From positions 62,001-126,000 of the forward strand of contig CBFFRP010000078.1 of assembly GCA_965644295.1 (NCBI GenBank): DNA of 64,000 bases, read 5' to 3'. Position 1 is the first letter of the stretch. Each line of letters begins with the position of its first letter. The position numbers and the translations under genes are program-made. The stretch is from Paraphysomonas bandaiensis. Its lineage: Eukaryota > Chrysophyceae. The notes beneath the pieces were generated by a model. That model ran no database searches and was not told the DNA's origin. It saw nothing but the letters and a program-made list of their open reading frames with translations. Of this stretch, positions 46,193 to 57,483 are shown in pieces.

Positions 46193-46973
46193 TCTCTTCG
46201 CGTACAGTAGATAGAGTGAGCAGATGTGTTACTTAATACTCTATTGTCTAATAATTGACTATGTAAAGTATAACTAATACCTTATCAATATATAGCCTAC
46301 TTCTAAGGACAATACCAGAATGTTGCTGCTATGATTGAACAAAATCGTACTCATGAGCACTCCAGTGTACCACACAGCAGTACATCTATCTACCTACCTA
46401 CCTACATGCATACATACATACATACATACATACATACATACATACATACATACATACATACATACATACATGCACACATACATACATACATACATACATA
46501 CATACATACATACATACATACATACATACATACATACATACATACATACATACATACATACATACATACATACATACATACATACATACATACATACATA
46601 CATACATACATACATACATACATACATACATACATACATACATACATACATACATACATACATACATACATACATACATACATACATACATACATACATA
46701 CATACATACATACATACATACGTACATACATACATACATACATACATACGTACATACATACATACATACATACATACATACATACATACATACATACATA
46801 CATACATACATACATCATACATACATACATACATACATACATACATACATACATACATACATACATACATACATACATACATACATACATACATACATAC
46901 ATACATACATACATACATACATACATACATACATACATACATACATACATACATACATACATACATACATACA

Positions 46974-47005
<32 letters not shown>

Positions 47006-47303
47006 CATACATACATACATACATACATACATACATACATACATACATACATACATACATACATACATACATACATACATACATAAATACATACATACAT
47101 ACATACATACATACATACATACATACATACATACATACATACATACATACATACATACATACATACATACATACATACATACATACAGTTTGAGTAATTA
47201 TCACTTCATAATTTATTTCTTTTCACTCTCCGTCAGCTTCATTATCTTCAAGCAACTCACCTCTCCAAGCTATAGTAGAATAGAATATTAGAGACTGCCT
47301 AAA
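46193..47303. promoter_or_regulatory. Divergent intergenic region, RING / SPT5, filled by a microsatellite
   Basis: The 1.1-kb spacer separates opposed start codons, and about 800 bp of it is the CATA array. Unique sequence is limited to about 190 bp on the RING side and 115 bp before the SPT5 ATG, so both promoters must be compact or include the repeat. Confidence 0.45.
46388..47187. repeat. (CATA)n tetranucleotide microsatellite, about 800 bp
   Basis: It starts with a few CTAC units, then a near-perfect CATA array. Interruptions include GCACA near 46470, CGTA near 46720 and 46748, a phase-shifting CATCATA near 46813, ATATACAT near 47001 and ATAAATA near 47083. All frames are open through it because the 4-bp unit has no stop in several phases; none of those frames is a real protein. 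Confidence 0.97.
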
Positions 47304-50300
47304 ATGGACGAGGACGATGTGTTTGACTCTGATGAAGGTATACTTTAATGAATGTATCTATAGTTCGATATATATGAATAGAAATGGTGGTGTTGTGTTG
47401 GTTGAGAGACAATAAGTGCATAGTTTGAAATGAAATAGTGTTAATAAATATATACAGATGTGGAGACAACAGATGTAAGTAATATAAAGGGGAAGCGAGA
47501 TAGAGGGGAGTATGAAGATGGGAGTGATATGGGTGAGGACGATGAGAGTGATGTGCTAGATGACGATGATGATGCGGAGGATGAGGTTGTGGTGAAGCCG
47601 AAGAAGTCAAAACAATCCAAGAAAAAGTAATATGATTCAATATCGTTAATGTTTTTCTCGTTATATTTATATAAGCAGAGACAAAGAACCCAGAGGAAAG
47701 AAGAAAAGCCGTAAAATGTCTTATCGCAACTTTATTCTGGACCAGGCTGAAGAGGCAGATGATGATGAGCAAGATGACCTCGAATACGAATATGTTGATA
47801 GAGATCGTGCAGTTGATGACGAAGCTTTGGCGGCAGAGGAGCTTGAGGCCAATCTTGCTGTTGAACGCCGACATGAAGCCAACCGAAAGTTCCAAGAGCA
47901 GTCAGCTGCCGAGATAGCCGCAATGTACGAGGAGAAATACAGGGCATCGGGACGGTACCGGCCTGGTTATAGGGGCGATGGTGATTTTCAGGGGGACATG
48001 CTTCGAGAGGATGTTGTGAAGCAATCTGCTTACCCAGGTGTGAACGACCCTGGCATATGGCTAGTCAAGTGTCGCCCAGGAACTGAGAGGCAATTGGTTC
48101 GGTCTATTCTGCTCAAAACTATGCACAATCAGGCGCAAGGCAAGCCAGTGCTAGTAAAATCTGCATTCTGTACTGCCAGTGAAGGGTATATATACATAGA
48201 GGCCATGGAAGAGCCGTTCGTAAGAGAAACGTTAACCGGACTACAAAATATTTTCTTCAGTTCAGTGCGCAAGGTCCCACTCGCTGAGATGACCACTCTG
48301 CTCACAGTCACAGTACGCCGTAAACCCATCAAAGAGGGTCAATGGTGTCGCATGAAAAGAGGGCCTCTAAAGGGTGATCTTGTAAAGGTAGGCGACGCCC
48401 TTCACTATGGGTTGTTTGAGTTATAGAAAGTGATTTGTGTGACAGGTTGTACGTGTTTTGGAGGGAGGAACTAGGGCTTTCATTCAAGCTGTTCCGCGAC
48501 CTGATTATGATGACACGGGTAAGACTTCCAGGACCATGGACGGTGGGGTTGAAGCTACTAAAACCAAGAAGACTCGACCTCTACAGCGACTCTTTCTCTC
48601 AGAAGGTATTGCTATAATCGATTTATCGATATGTGCTCACATACCTATGCGATCAGATGCGAAGGCCAAAGGACATATTGTGGATCGCCGTCGACATGAT
48701 GGAGAGTTCTATGAATTTTGGAAGAATGATTTGTATAAACACGGATACCTTTTCAAAGACGTACGGGTGGACATATACCTAAACACAGGTGACCCCAACC
48801 CTCGTATACATGAGCTGACAATGTTCCGTGACCGGAAGAGAGACGAAGGCAGTGACTCGGATGACGGGGGAGAAATTGCCTCTAAAAGCACTAGCATCAT
48901 GAAGGAGCTGGCAAGGCAAATGACTGATGAGGATGGACAGAGAGCGGCCGCTGATAAAGTTGTTCCCTTTCGAGCCGGAGATATGGTGCAGGTTACGGGG
49001 GGAGAGTGGCGGAATATGCGTGGCGTGATAATGTCTATCAATGAACGAGCGGAACAGGCCCAGTTGAAACCAATTCACACCGATGATTTGGGCGAGGTTA
49101 CAGTGGAAACATCGTTACTTGTAAAGTATATCAGGCCAGGTGCGCATGTAAAGGTTATTAACGGAATACACATGGGACAAACAGGTCGGGTTGTGAGTGT
49201 TCACAGGGCAGATGGTGATCACATTGCTGCCATCCTGACCGACGGGATTAACACTGAGATCACCTGCAACGTGGGACATCTACAGGTCTCCAACGAAGTT
49301 ACCACTGGTCTAAACTCCCTAGGGGGATATGAACTCTATGACCTTGTTATGCTGAGTGCCAATGAGTACGCTGTTGTAGTGTTTGTGGGAACTGAGCACC
49401 TAAAGGTACTGACACAGCACGATATTGAGAAGAACGTTCTCCCGGTTGAGATAAAGGGGAAAAAGTCATCTTCACGAGGTTCTACTGGGGCGTTCGACCA
49501 TATGAAGAATCCGTTGTGTGTTGGTGATACTGTTTCAGTTGTGGAGGGGCAGCACTCGAAACTCTCCGGCACAATCAAACATATCAATCGTAGTATACTT
49601 TGGCTTCACAGTACGACCCATCTCAAGAATAGCGGAATATTTGTAGTCAAGGGTAAGAGTTGTTTGTTGGCTGGTGGCCAGTTAAAAGACTCGGCTTCTA
49701 CTACAGCGGCAGTGCTGAATGCCACATACGGGTCGAATGCTCCCGCAGTGAGCCGCCCAATGACTTTTGCCAAAAGGGGTGTGAAGGATCCGATGGTGGG
49801 TAAAACAGTAAAACTGAAGAAGGGTTCTTACAAGGGCCTTTTGGCTCACATTGTTGATTCGACAGACACCCACTACGCTGTCGAATTGCATGGTCGTCTA
49901 AAGAAGCTTAATATAGAGAAAGAGAAAGTCGTGGTGGTTGGGGACAAGGAGGGTGCGGTCAACAATGACGGTACTCCTATGGCTGTTGACAACTTTTCGA
50001 TGGTCCCTTCGACTCCATTCCTTACGGCACAGACTCCAATGCATGTGGCAGAGACTCCCATGCATGTGTCGGGAGCGGAGACCCCTCTATACGGCGGGTC
50101 CACACCCAGTCGACCAGACACACCTGGAAGGGATGGAGGAGAATTCGACGTATGGCGTCCCACTTCGTCAGACACAATGGATGTGCAAGATACCTTCCCG
50201 GCCAGTACCGCAGCCTCGTCGGGATGGGGTGGTAGTGATTGGCGATCGCCTGCTGGCAGCGAGCCGGGTGCAGAAAGCGGGGCATTCACTGACAGTGGCT

Positions 50301-50864
50301 GGGGAGATAGTGGATGGGGTGAAAGTGGTACTGGTAAAACTCAAGGTTGGGGCTCAAGTAGCGCTGGCGGAACTCACGCATGGACTTCCAATGCGGCAAC
50401 TGCGAATGATTTGTCCAATAGTTTACCTCCTAGTGAATGGGAGCGGGGTATGGTTGTATGCTTTCGCTCAGGACGACATACGGGGGCAACAGCTGTTCTT
50501 GAAAGCAGTATGAGACAGGTGTTTTTTACGTAGTGTCCGAGTTTGCGAGGGTGTAATGTTGTGTGCAGGATGACTCCTTCGATGTGCGTCTTCGTGACGG
50601 CAGAGGAACCATGCTTTCTTCTGTTTCAAAACATGAACTTTCTATTGCGGAGCCTAAGAAGAAAGACTCGGTGAAAATCATGAAAGGGACGTATGCTGGT
50701 TCTACTGGTCGAGTTAAGGTATTTACCTTTGAACGTATAAGCTTGATTGCATCATGTTTGTGCAGGCAATAAGAGATAGTGACGTTATCGTGTACATGGG
50801 TGGCCGCACTGAACTTGTAAAACTATCCGAGGTAGTATGTGTAGATGACACCAGTGATTATTAG
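47304..50864 (+). CDS. SPT5: Transcription elongation factor SPT5
   Basis: Six exons (47304-47337, 47458-47626, 47679-48387, 48446-50518, 50569-50718, 50766-50864) join to 1077 aa. Layout: an acidic N-terminus; the NGN domain (DPGIWLVKCRPGTERQLVRS ... GYIYIEAM); the first KOW (RRKPIKEGQWCRMKRGPLKG); further KOW domains (FRAGDMVQVTGGEWRNMRGV, YIRPGAHVKVINGIHMGQTG, CVGDTVSVVEGQHSKLSGTI, MVGKTVKLKKGSYKGLLAHI); a C-terminal repeat region with TPMHVAETPMHV-like T-P motifs; a Trp/Gly-rich stretch with repeated SGWGDSGWG; and a last KOW across exons 5-6 (KKDSVKIMKGTYAGSTGRVK). With SPT4 it forms DSIF, clamping RNA polymerase II. The CTR TP sites are known P-TEFb targets in the family. The acceptor of intron 2 is ambiguous by 3 bp. 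Confidence 0.95.
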
Positions 50865-51532
50865 AGTTCAGTGGTGCATTCGACAGCTATCAAAGCTATT
50901 CTCCTAGTAGCATGTCCTAATTAATATCTCGGTAAATACGAACAGTTCACTTGTATCTGCTTTGATCATAGGATGTACTATACACATAAAATAGAAGCCA
51001 TGGTGACATACCACACTGATAACTCTTTGGCAATGTTCATATACAATAAGTATAAGATGTTCTTGTGCTACTCGTGCTTGATTCTTATTCTATAGTGATG
51101 TACAAATGCTATGATGATATTGAGAAACTGAAATAGTTTGATCTTTCAAGTTATGTTCAGTAACGAGAGGTTCGCATATGTAGGATATTATGCGTAGATT
51201 AAAATGAGTTAGTGTTGGTTGTCACAACTTCGTGTAAACGATATTAATAAATATATCTAGTCTTACGTCTTACGACAAATTCTCTCTGTGATCTAGCTTA
51301 AAATGAGCAATTTCCAATAGACCTAAAACCTTTTAGTGGTTATTTGTTATCTGTCGCGTTGGCACATTGTAGCCTAACTACTTGTTGTTTACTTCCTTTT
51401 CAGTGTATATATTATATATATCATTACCACCTGTTGACGTATTGTACTGTAGTATGGAGGTATAGATTATCAACTTTTGACATAATGATGGTGTACTATG
51501 TTAAAATTGGACATTGCACTGATGTAAACCTG

Positions 51533-53837
51533 CAAGCTGCGTATCAATTCTTAAAATTGGGGCATCAAATCATAATTACAGTTATAATTGACTCCAGCTT
51601 GCCTCAATTAATTGCCATTTTTTACTATTAAATAGTTGTTAAGAAACGAATATTTTTTTACAAAAAATCTATAGAATTTTAACAATAAAATCGAAGATTG
51701 ATGAAAACTATAATATCCAAAGGATTGTCTTACATAATAATTCATCAAATTAATTTGTGATATTATGAGCGATAAACTGGCACCAGAAGCCGTTGTACAA
51801 GTCTACTTTGCGAAAATAAATGATAATAACGAAGAGGTTGCAATGCCGGGAGTTTCCTATAGGAAAATGTGTTCTGAAGAATAGTTAGGGTTCTGGGTAG
51901 AGCAACCTGTGGCAGCATGCCATTAAACACGATGTATTAAAATATAGAGTTTTGGCTGCCCAGCGATATGTGGTGGTGCAATAAGCCAAGATTATTATGA
52001 CTTAGAATTACTTACGTTTTTACGCATGAACCGTCGCCTCTCTGGAAAGAAATGACTGTTGAAGTAGCCAAGTAATGTAGTTTAGTACAAAATAATTGCA
52101 ATTTACTTTTTCACAAGTGAGAACTATAAGTAGTAAACTCAACACTTCTTCTTCACAACATAATATATTATATACAATGTCACATTATTCAAGTAACATC
52201 ATAATATTTGGTAAACATCGGTTTATTTTTTCACGTTTCATGTAAATAATAATATTGAAGGCAACGTGAATATATATGGATTCCCCTCAGGACTTCCAGT
52301 TGCCGCCTAGACACTGTCTGGAATTGTAACGCTCATTATAAGAAGATATTCGAATATTATGACTGTTTTAGTTTATTAGAATATTATATGAGTTATGTTA
52401 GAAAAACTGATAAAATACTTTTTGACTGTGTATAAGATCGTGACTATATATATATTATATATCTGATAATATTGATTTTGTTAAAGAAGTAGAGAGCATA
52501 TCATAGAATAGCAATGAATGGTGAGAGATTTCGAGTATACTTTTGCTAGTTGTTGTGTTGTGAGTGAGTCTAACGTTCTCAGTTAAAGATTCGATATAAA
52601 TTAAAGTAGTATAAATTCATCTAGAGCTATTCTAAACCTTTTGACGAGTTTTGAGAGCAATTTACAGTTTCATTTCTTGGGTGGATCAACGAGATCCGCC
52701 CATTTCGATGCCGTTGAGAAGATCTAGCGCTCCACACACAAACTCTCCAAAAGTAAATTTTGAATGCAGCAAACTATTATTTGTTGAGCTCACCCCCTAA
52801 ATGCTCTCATTAGAATTAGGGTCCTTCTCTAGAAAGTACTGATATTTTTTAAATATAAAACAAATAAATCTTAAGTATACAATAATTGTAATCGAGCTAC
52901 CGTTGCTCACAGGATTTTACAGATTTTTTACAAGTATTATCCCGTTTGACATATATTATACAATTCAATATGAACTACAAGCTACTGTATTCTGTATTAG
53001 GTTATAAAATTCAAACACCTTAAAATGCAACACTTAATTGCTTACGAATAAGCAAAACTCAACGTAGAGAACACACTACAAGTAACACCATTCACATATA
53101 TATGAGTAATATAATTTAAGCTAAGCGCTTTCTATCCACCTATATACAGAGGATATACATGTATATTATGCCCTGTATTATAAAAATAAGTGTAGTACAA
53201 TTACAGAAGTAAGGTTAACACCAGCTTGACTTCCACGACGTTTGCACATTGATTGACGAACCCTTCATAATGCACCCGATTGTTGAGCGTCATCTGGGCG
53301 ACAGTGCTGCTATTATTCATAACGCTGCTTTCGAAAAGGCAGTCGTGAAGATTCAATGTGGCAACGAAGCCGTAACTCGGACGGCAAAGGATCAAACTAA
53401 AATATATTTGTTCGATGAGGAAGAAGAAGATTATGACGGTGCGAGTCTAGCTCCGAATGACGACGCAGCGCAACGTTTGTTTGATGGTAGCAGGCAACGG
53501 AAGCGAGCAAGACTTAACCAGCAAACTCGTTACGGATGAAACACTTGCATAGCACAACCAATAAGGTTGAGAGGTTGTTCAGTAGAGTTACGATTGTTAT
53601 GACGGGCTTGCTCAAGAGCTTGACTCCTCAACATTTATAGTGCTAATTATGTTTTTAAGCATGAATCGTTGCCTCTGGAATGAAATGACAGTTGAGGTAT
53701 TCGCAGCTAGTGTATTTTAGTACTAAATAATTGCAATTAATTGCAATAGTTGAAATTGAGACAGCAAGTAATAATTGCAATTATAATTGACTACAACCTG
53801 CGTCAATTAATTGACAATTAATTGATACGCAGCCCTG
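51533..53837 (+). mobile_element. Degenerate hAT family A element, about 2.3 kb
   Basis: The left end CAAGCTGCGTATCAATT and the right end AATTGATACGCAGCCCTG are inverted. Near the left end (about 51765) the + strand gives SDKLAPEAVVQVYFAKINDN, then VSYRKMC, like a BED zinc finger start. Near the right end (53249-53539) it gives HPIVERHLGDSAAIIHNAAF, EKAVVKIQCGNEAVTRT and an acidic tail. A frame just downstream (53560-53640) gives NKVERLFSRVTIVMTGLLKS, the hAT dimerisation motif. The middle is scrambled, and a second 3'-end-like piece at about 52018-52100 suggests a nested or rearranged copy. Not functional. Confidence 0.65.
53249..53640 (+). pseudogene. hAT transposase C-terminal remnant
   Basis: The open part (53249-53539) aligns in pattern with the family B remnant at 16974-17291 (NAAFEKAVVKIQ versus NASIVVSANFEKSVAKIQ). 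It is followed, after a stop, by the VERLFSR dimerisation segment. The catalytic core is missing. Confidence 0.6.
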
Positions 53838-54288
53838 CTTTATGATTGTTTGTGTTGTTCTCAACTATTAAATTGTTATATTAGGAAGGGTGCATGAATC
53901 AACACTCAACACCGGGTAAGCACAGCATTGTGGGTTAACAACATAGATGTCATGAATTCACCTAACCCTAATCAAATAATACCCAATATCGCAAGCAAAT
54001 GAAAAACTTCTTCAATCTTTGGCATAGATATGAATTATTGTTACTCAGTGTTGTTCTCGGGGACTACTAACATGACCTTGTGGGGATTCCAGTTCAACAT
54101 TAGATGTACTGGCTGCAAGCTAACGAACAACTACTTTACAGCATGTTAACAATATATGCAAAATAACATTATAACAGTAAGCGCTCCATGTAATACTGCG
54201 CCAACAGGAGAGGTCAATGATGACTAAACATGTCTAACGTCGACGTAACAGACAGCGCCACTAACCAACTTCCCGAATCGAATACAAG

Positions 54289-56929
54289 CTAAAATTTTTC
54301 TCCTGATACCTTTTCAAGTCTGACGATGATATGCTTCCCGTACGTATACCTCCGCAGCTGAACGATGTTCTCACGGACATAGCGGATAATGGCACCACGC
54401 TGGGCTTCATTGCTTACGTCTATCACTTTCTGAACCACATAGTTAGCGTACGGGTCACGCACCATATTCTCAAGTACACATTGTCCCGTCTTAGCATCAA
54501 CAGGGTTATTGAGGTCAAAGGTGACATTAATGATTGTCCAGATCATTTCATCACGATCGCGTCGGTCGGCGAACTGAATGCATTTCTCAACAACGTTAGA
54601 TGCGAATTTGTGTTGCGAATAATCGAGCAGCCTGGACTGTACTTCCCGTATAAGTATTGCGCGATCCGTTTCCCATCCATGTTGCATCACATGCTGAATG
54701 ACATAGTTGCCGTACTGATCTTGAATTAACTCTCGGCAGCACTGGCGGAGCTCCTCTAATACTGGGGCCTTCTGGGTATTGGTGCAGTGTTCTAGAATGC
54801 GCTGGACAACTCGGCACCCATAAGGGTGCATAGATAGCTCCTTCACTCGTCCCTGAAAGGCTTGGATAATAAATTGAATGCGGGAACTAAGGTAATCTGT
54901 CATTTCTTGTGGAGACTCCTTTGCTACCCGACTCACCACCTCAATACATTTCTGAATGACGTGGTTGCCGTTTTGATCGTGCACACATCGTAGAACTTGC
55001 TGTCCCTCGAATTCGCCGACGAGGGCGATTAAACGAGGGGTGAGGACATACTCCAGGGCTTTCTGGATAACGCGACAGCCGTACATCTGAAGTGCCAGGG
55101 TGACAGCTTGCCCCATTAGCAGAGAGGCCAAAGTCTCGCACTGCTCCGCTGTTCCGAATTCAAATAGCTTTTGGATGACATAATTGCCAAATACATCCGT
55201 CATAAGAGAGTGCGCCGAAGGTAGGACCTCATCAAATACAATTTCCTTATCCGTATCTGATGCCACCTCCAGCCGCTGTTGAATAAACCGCGATCCATGT
55301 TGGTCTTGGCAAAACGGGACCACATGCCCTACCAGGTCCCGAATCTCCCATTGACGCCCCTTCCCGTAAGTATTACGGAAGTCTTCTACCACAGCGTCCC
55401 GTGCTACTTGTGTCTGGGTGTGATTGGCAGCACCCCCTCCTCGGCCTTGGTGTGCTCCTCGGCCACCAGAACGCCTGGTCTGTCCCTGTCCATCAGTGCC
55501 TCCTTGGTCCCTAGAAGGCGAACCAAGGTTGTCAGGTGCACCGTTCGCGTGATCTCCCTGTCCCTTCCCCGACTTGTGTGGTGAAGAGATGCCGCCTTGC
55601 TGCTGTTGTCCGGAACGCATGGGACTGTATCCATACCCCCTTCCACCCTGGTGCTGAGGCCCCCCCATCATGTGACCCGGCTGTGGTTGATTGTAGTGGG
55701 GTGGATACATCATCATGCCGCCACCTTGGTGTTGATCCTGCTGCTGGTGTTGAGGAGCCCAGTATGGTGCTGCAGGAGAAAGCATCTGTCCCTGCTGTTG
55801 AGAATAGTGCATGAAATTCATACTGTCTCCTCCCGTATTATTGTTAGAGTAGGCAACCTCTGGAATGCCCTGACCCTGCATACCCGGCATGTGCCCTTGT
55901 CCTATGAACCCACCGCCCTGAGGTGCCCCCCCCATCCTATAGTACGGGTTTATATACCCCTGCCCTTGCTGACCCTGGCCCATAAAAAATCCTCCTTGAT
56001 GTTGATGCGGCTGTCCACCTAGCCCCGGGGCAGTCCCGTCCATGCCATACCCCATACCAGGCTGTTGCATCTGCCCCCGCCCGAAACCATCCATACCCAT
56101 ACCCTGCTGCTGGCCTGGCTGAAAAGGGGGATACATTCCCATAGCAGGACCAGCGCCCTGTTGATATCCATAACCATTAAACTGCTGTTGATGATGACTA
56201 TGCTGGGGAGGGGGGAATTGCTGATGATTTTGCTGCTGGTACATATGCCCAGCTGGAGAAGGTGCTACTTGCTGTTGTCCCTGTTGAGATCCCGGTCCAC
56301 TTTGCTGTTGTGAACCAAAATGATTCTGAGAGGTGGCGTTTGGACTATGTGGCTCTTCATCTGCAACGTATAGCTCCTGCATCGCTAGTGTTGTCTGGTC
56401 GATACCGGTTAGTACATCGTCCAATTCGTCCGTTTCGTCCGGGGGATGAGTCTGAGGTGAGTTTGACTCCTCCAACTTTTGAGAGGAGTACACTGCAGAC
56501 GGAGTTGATGGAAAATCCGCCTTAAAAATAGATACATCCGTTATAAATATGACAACAACAACGAAATATGATAGTACCTGTATTAAATCCAAAGGCGTTC
56601 TGGGCTTCGAATCAATAACTAGAGACTGTATGTGCGATAAATGTGAGTCATCCAGAGAGTCCAAAGTTCCAAGTCCATCTAACATATACGAGTCATGACC
56701 ATTCGAATCTGCAATATCTCCACTTTCATGATGACCAGACCGCACAGGTTTAGGCATCCTCGGATTTAATCGAGACGGCACAGCAGATGCATCAAACTAT
56801 ACAAAAATATTATCAATATATAATATAATATAAATATCATACATCAAAACCACTATATGCGGATAGTGGAGGGGCGGATATGCTTCTTTCAATGAAACCA
56901 GGGTCGTCCACATCGTCATGGCCGAGCAT
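54289..56929 (-). CDS. Pumilio (PUF) family RNA-binding protein
   Basis: Three exons (56929-56843, 56796-56578, 56520-54289) give 845 aa starting MLGHDDVDDPGFIERSIS. Intron 2 (57 bp, GTACTATC...TTTTTAAG) has no stop and keeps frame, so an unspliced reading would insert a spurious hydrophobic VLSYFVVVVIFITDVSIFK. Residues about 90-480 are Gln/Gly/Met/Pro-rich and disordered. The C-terminal 350 residues hold eight PUF repeats. Their base-contact motifs, in order, are SRFIQ, NYVIQ, CRVIQ, NHVIQ, CRVVQ, NYVIQ, SNVVE and NYVVQ. By the established PUF code this is the classical set that reads UGUA(N)AUA-type 3' UTR elements. The protein should repress or destabilise target mRNAs in the cytoplasm. 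Head to head with the ABM-domain gene. Confidence 0.93.
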
Positions 56930-57483
56930 AGTGAAATATACGTTATATACTATTCACAAGCTAGTTACACGCGTGTGGGAATATATTTACAGTCTCGTCT
57001 TCCCCAACGAGCTTATAAACACTGAACGCTAATCGTCCATACACTGTATATATGAGGATAGTTTGGTGTCTATGGATATATGGGAGGTGGATACATCGAA
57101 CACCCTATTGGTATAGTCCACACCACTACACACACAGTCACACATGAGGCGGACTTCATTTCACCACAAAAATAGGTCTTATGTACTTCAGACACATACA
57201 TATATCTTAAATAGACAAGAGTTTTTTTCAGTTCAAACCAACCAATACACCAGTATGTATTCTACATATTCTCTATAGATACTATAGATACGACAGTACT
57301 CATAGATTATCACGAGTACACCTACAGTACACCTACATACGCAATCCCATCGTATCTGGACATGGTTGTGTACAATGGTGAGGAGAGTAATATGGATATA
57401 CTTACGCACATATCTACACAATAGTTTAAAGAGCACTCCTCTCCTCAACAGATATATATACAAGAGTATATATATCTGTTTAC
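56930..57483. promoter_or_regulatory. Divergent intergenic region, PUF / ABM genes
   Basis: A 554-bp spacer between opposed start codons, AT-rich, with several ATATAT tracts close to the ABM gene start (57450-57478). No specific element is claimed. Confidence 0.4.

Larger units (their letters stand above)
50865..54288. other. Intergenic region dominated by a degenerate hAT element
   Basis: Unique flanks of about 670 bp (50865-51532) and 450 bp (53838-54288) surround the transposon. No host gene is seen. Confidence 0.5.

Noticed and set aside
46331-47291. Long open frames of repeating Tyr-Ile-His-Thr or Met-Tyr-Val-Cys on both strands
   Set aside because: They are produced by the CATA microsatellite, which lacks stop codons in several phases. 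There is no non-repeat coding sequence or splice context.
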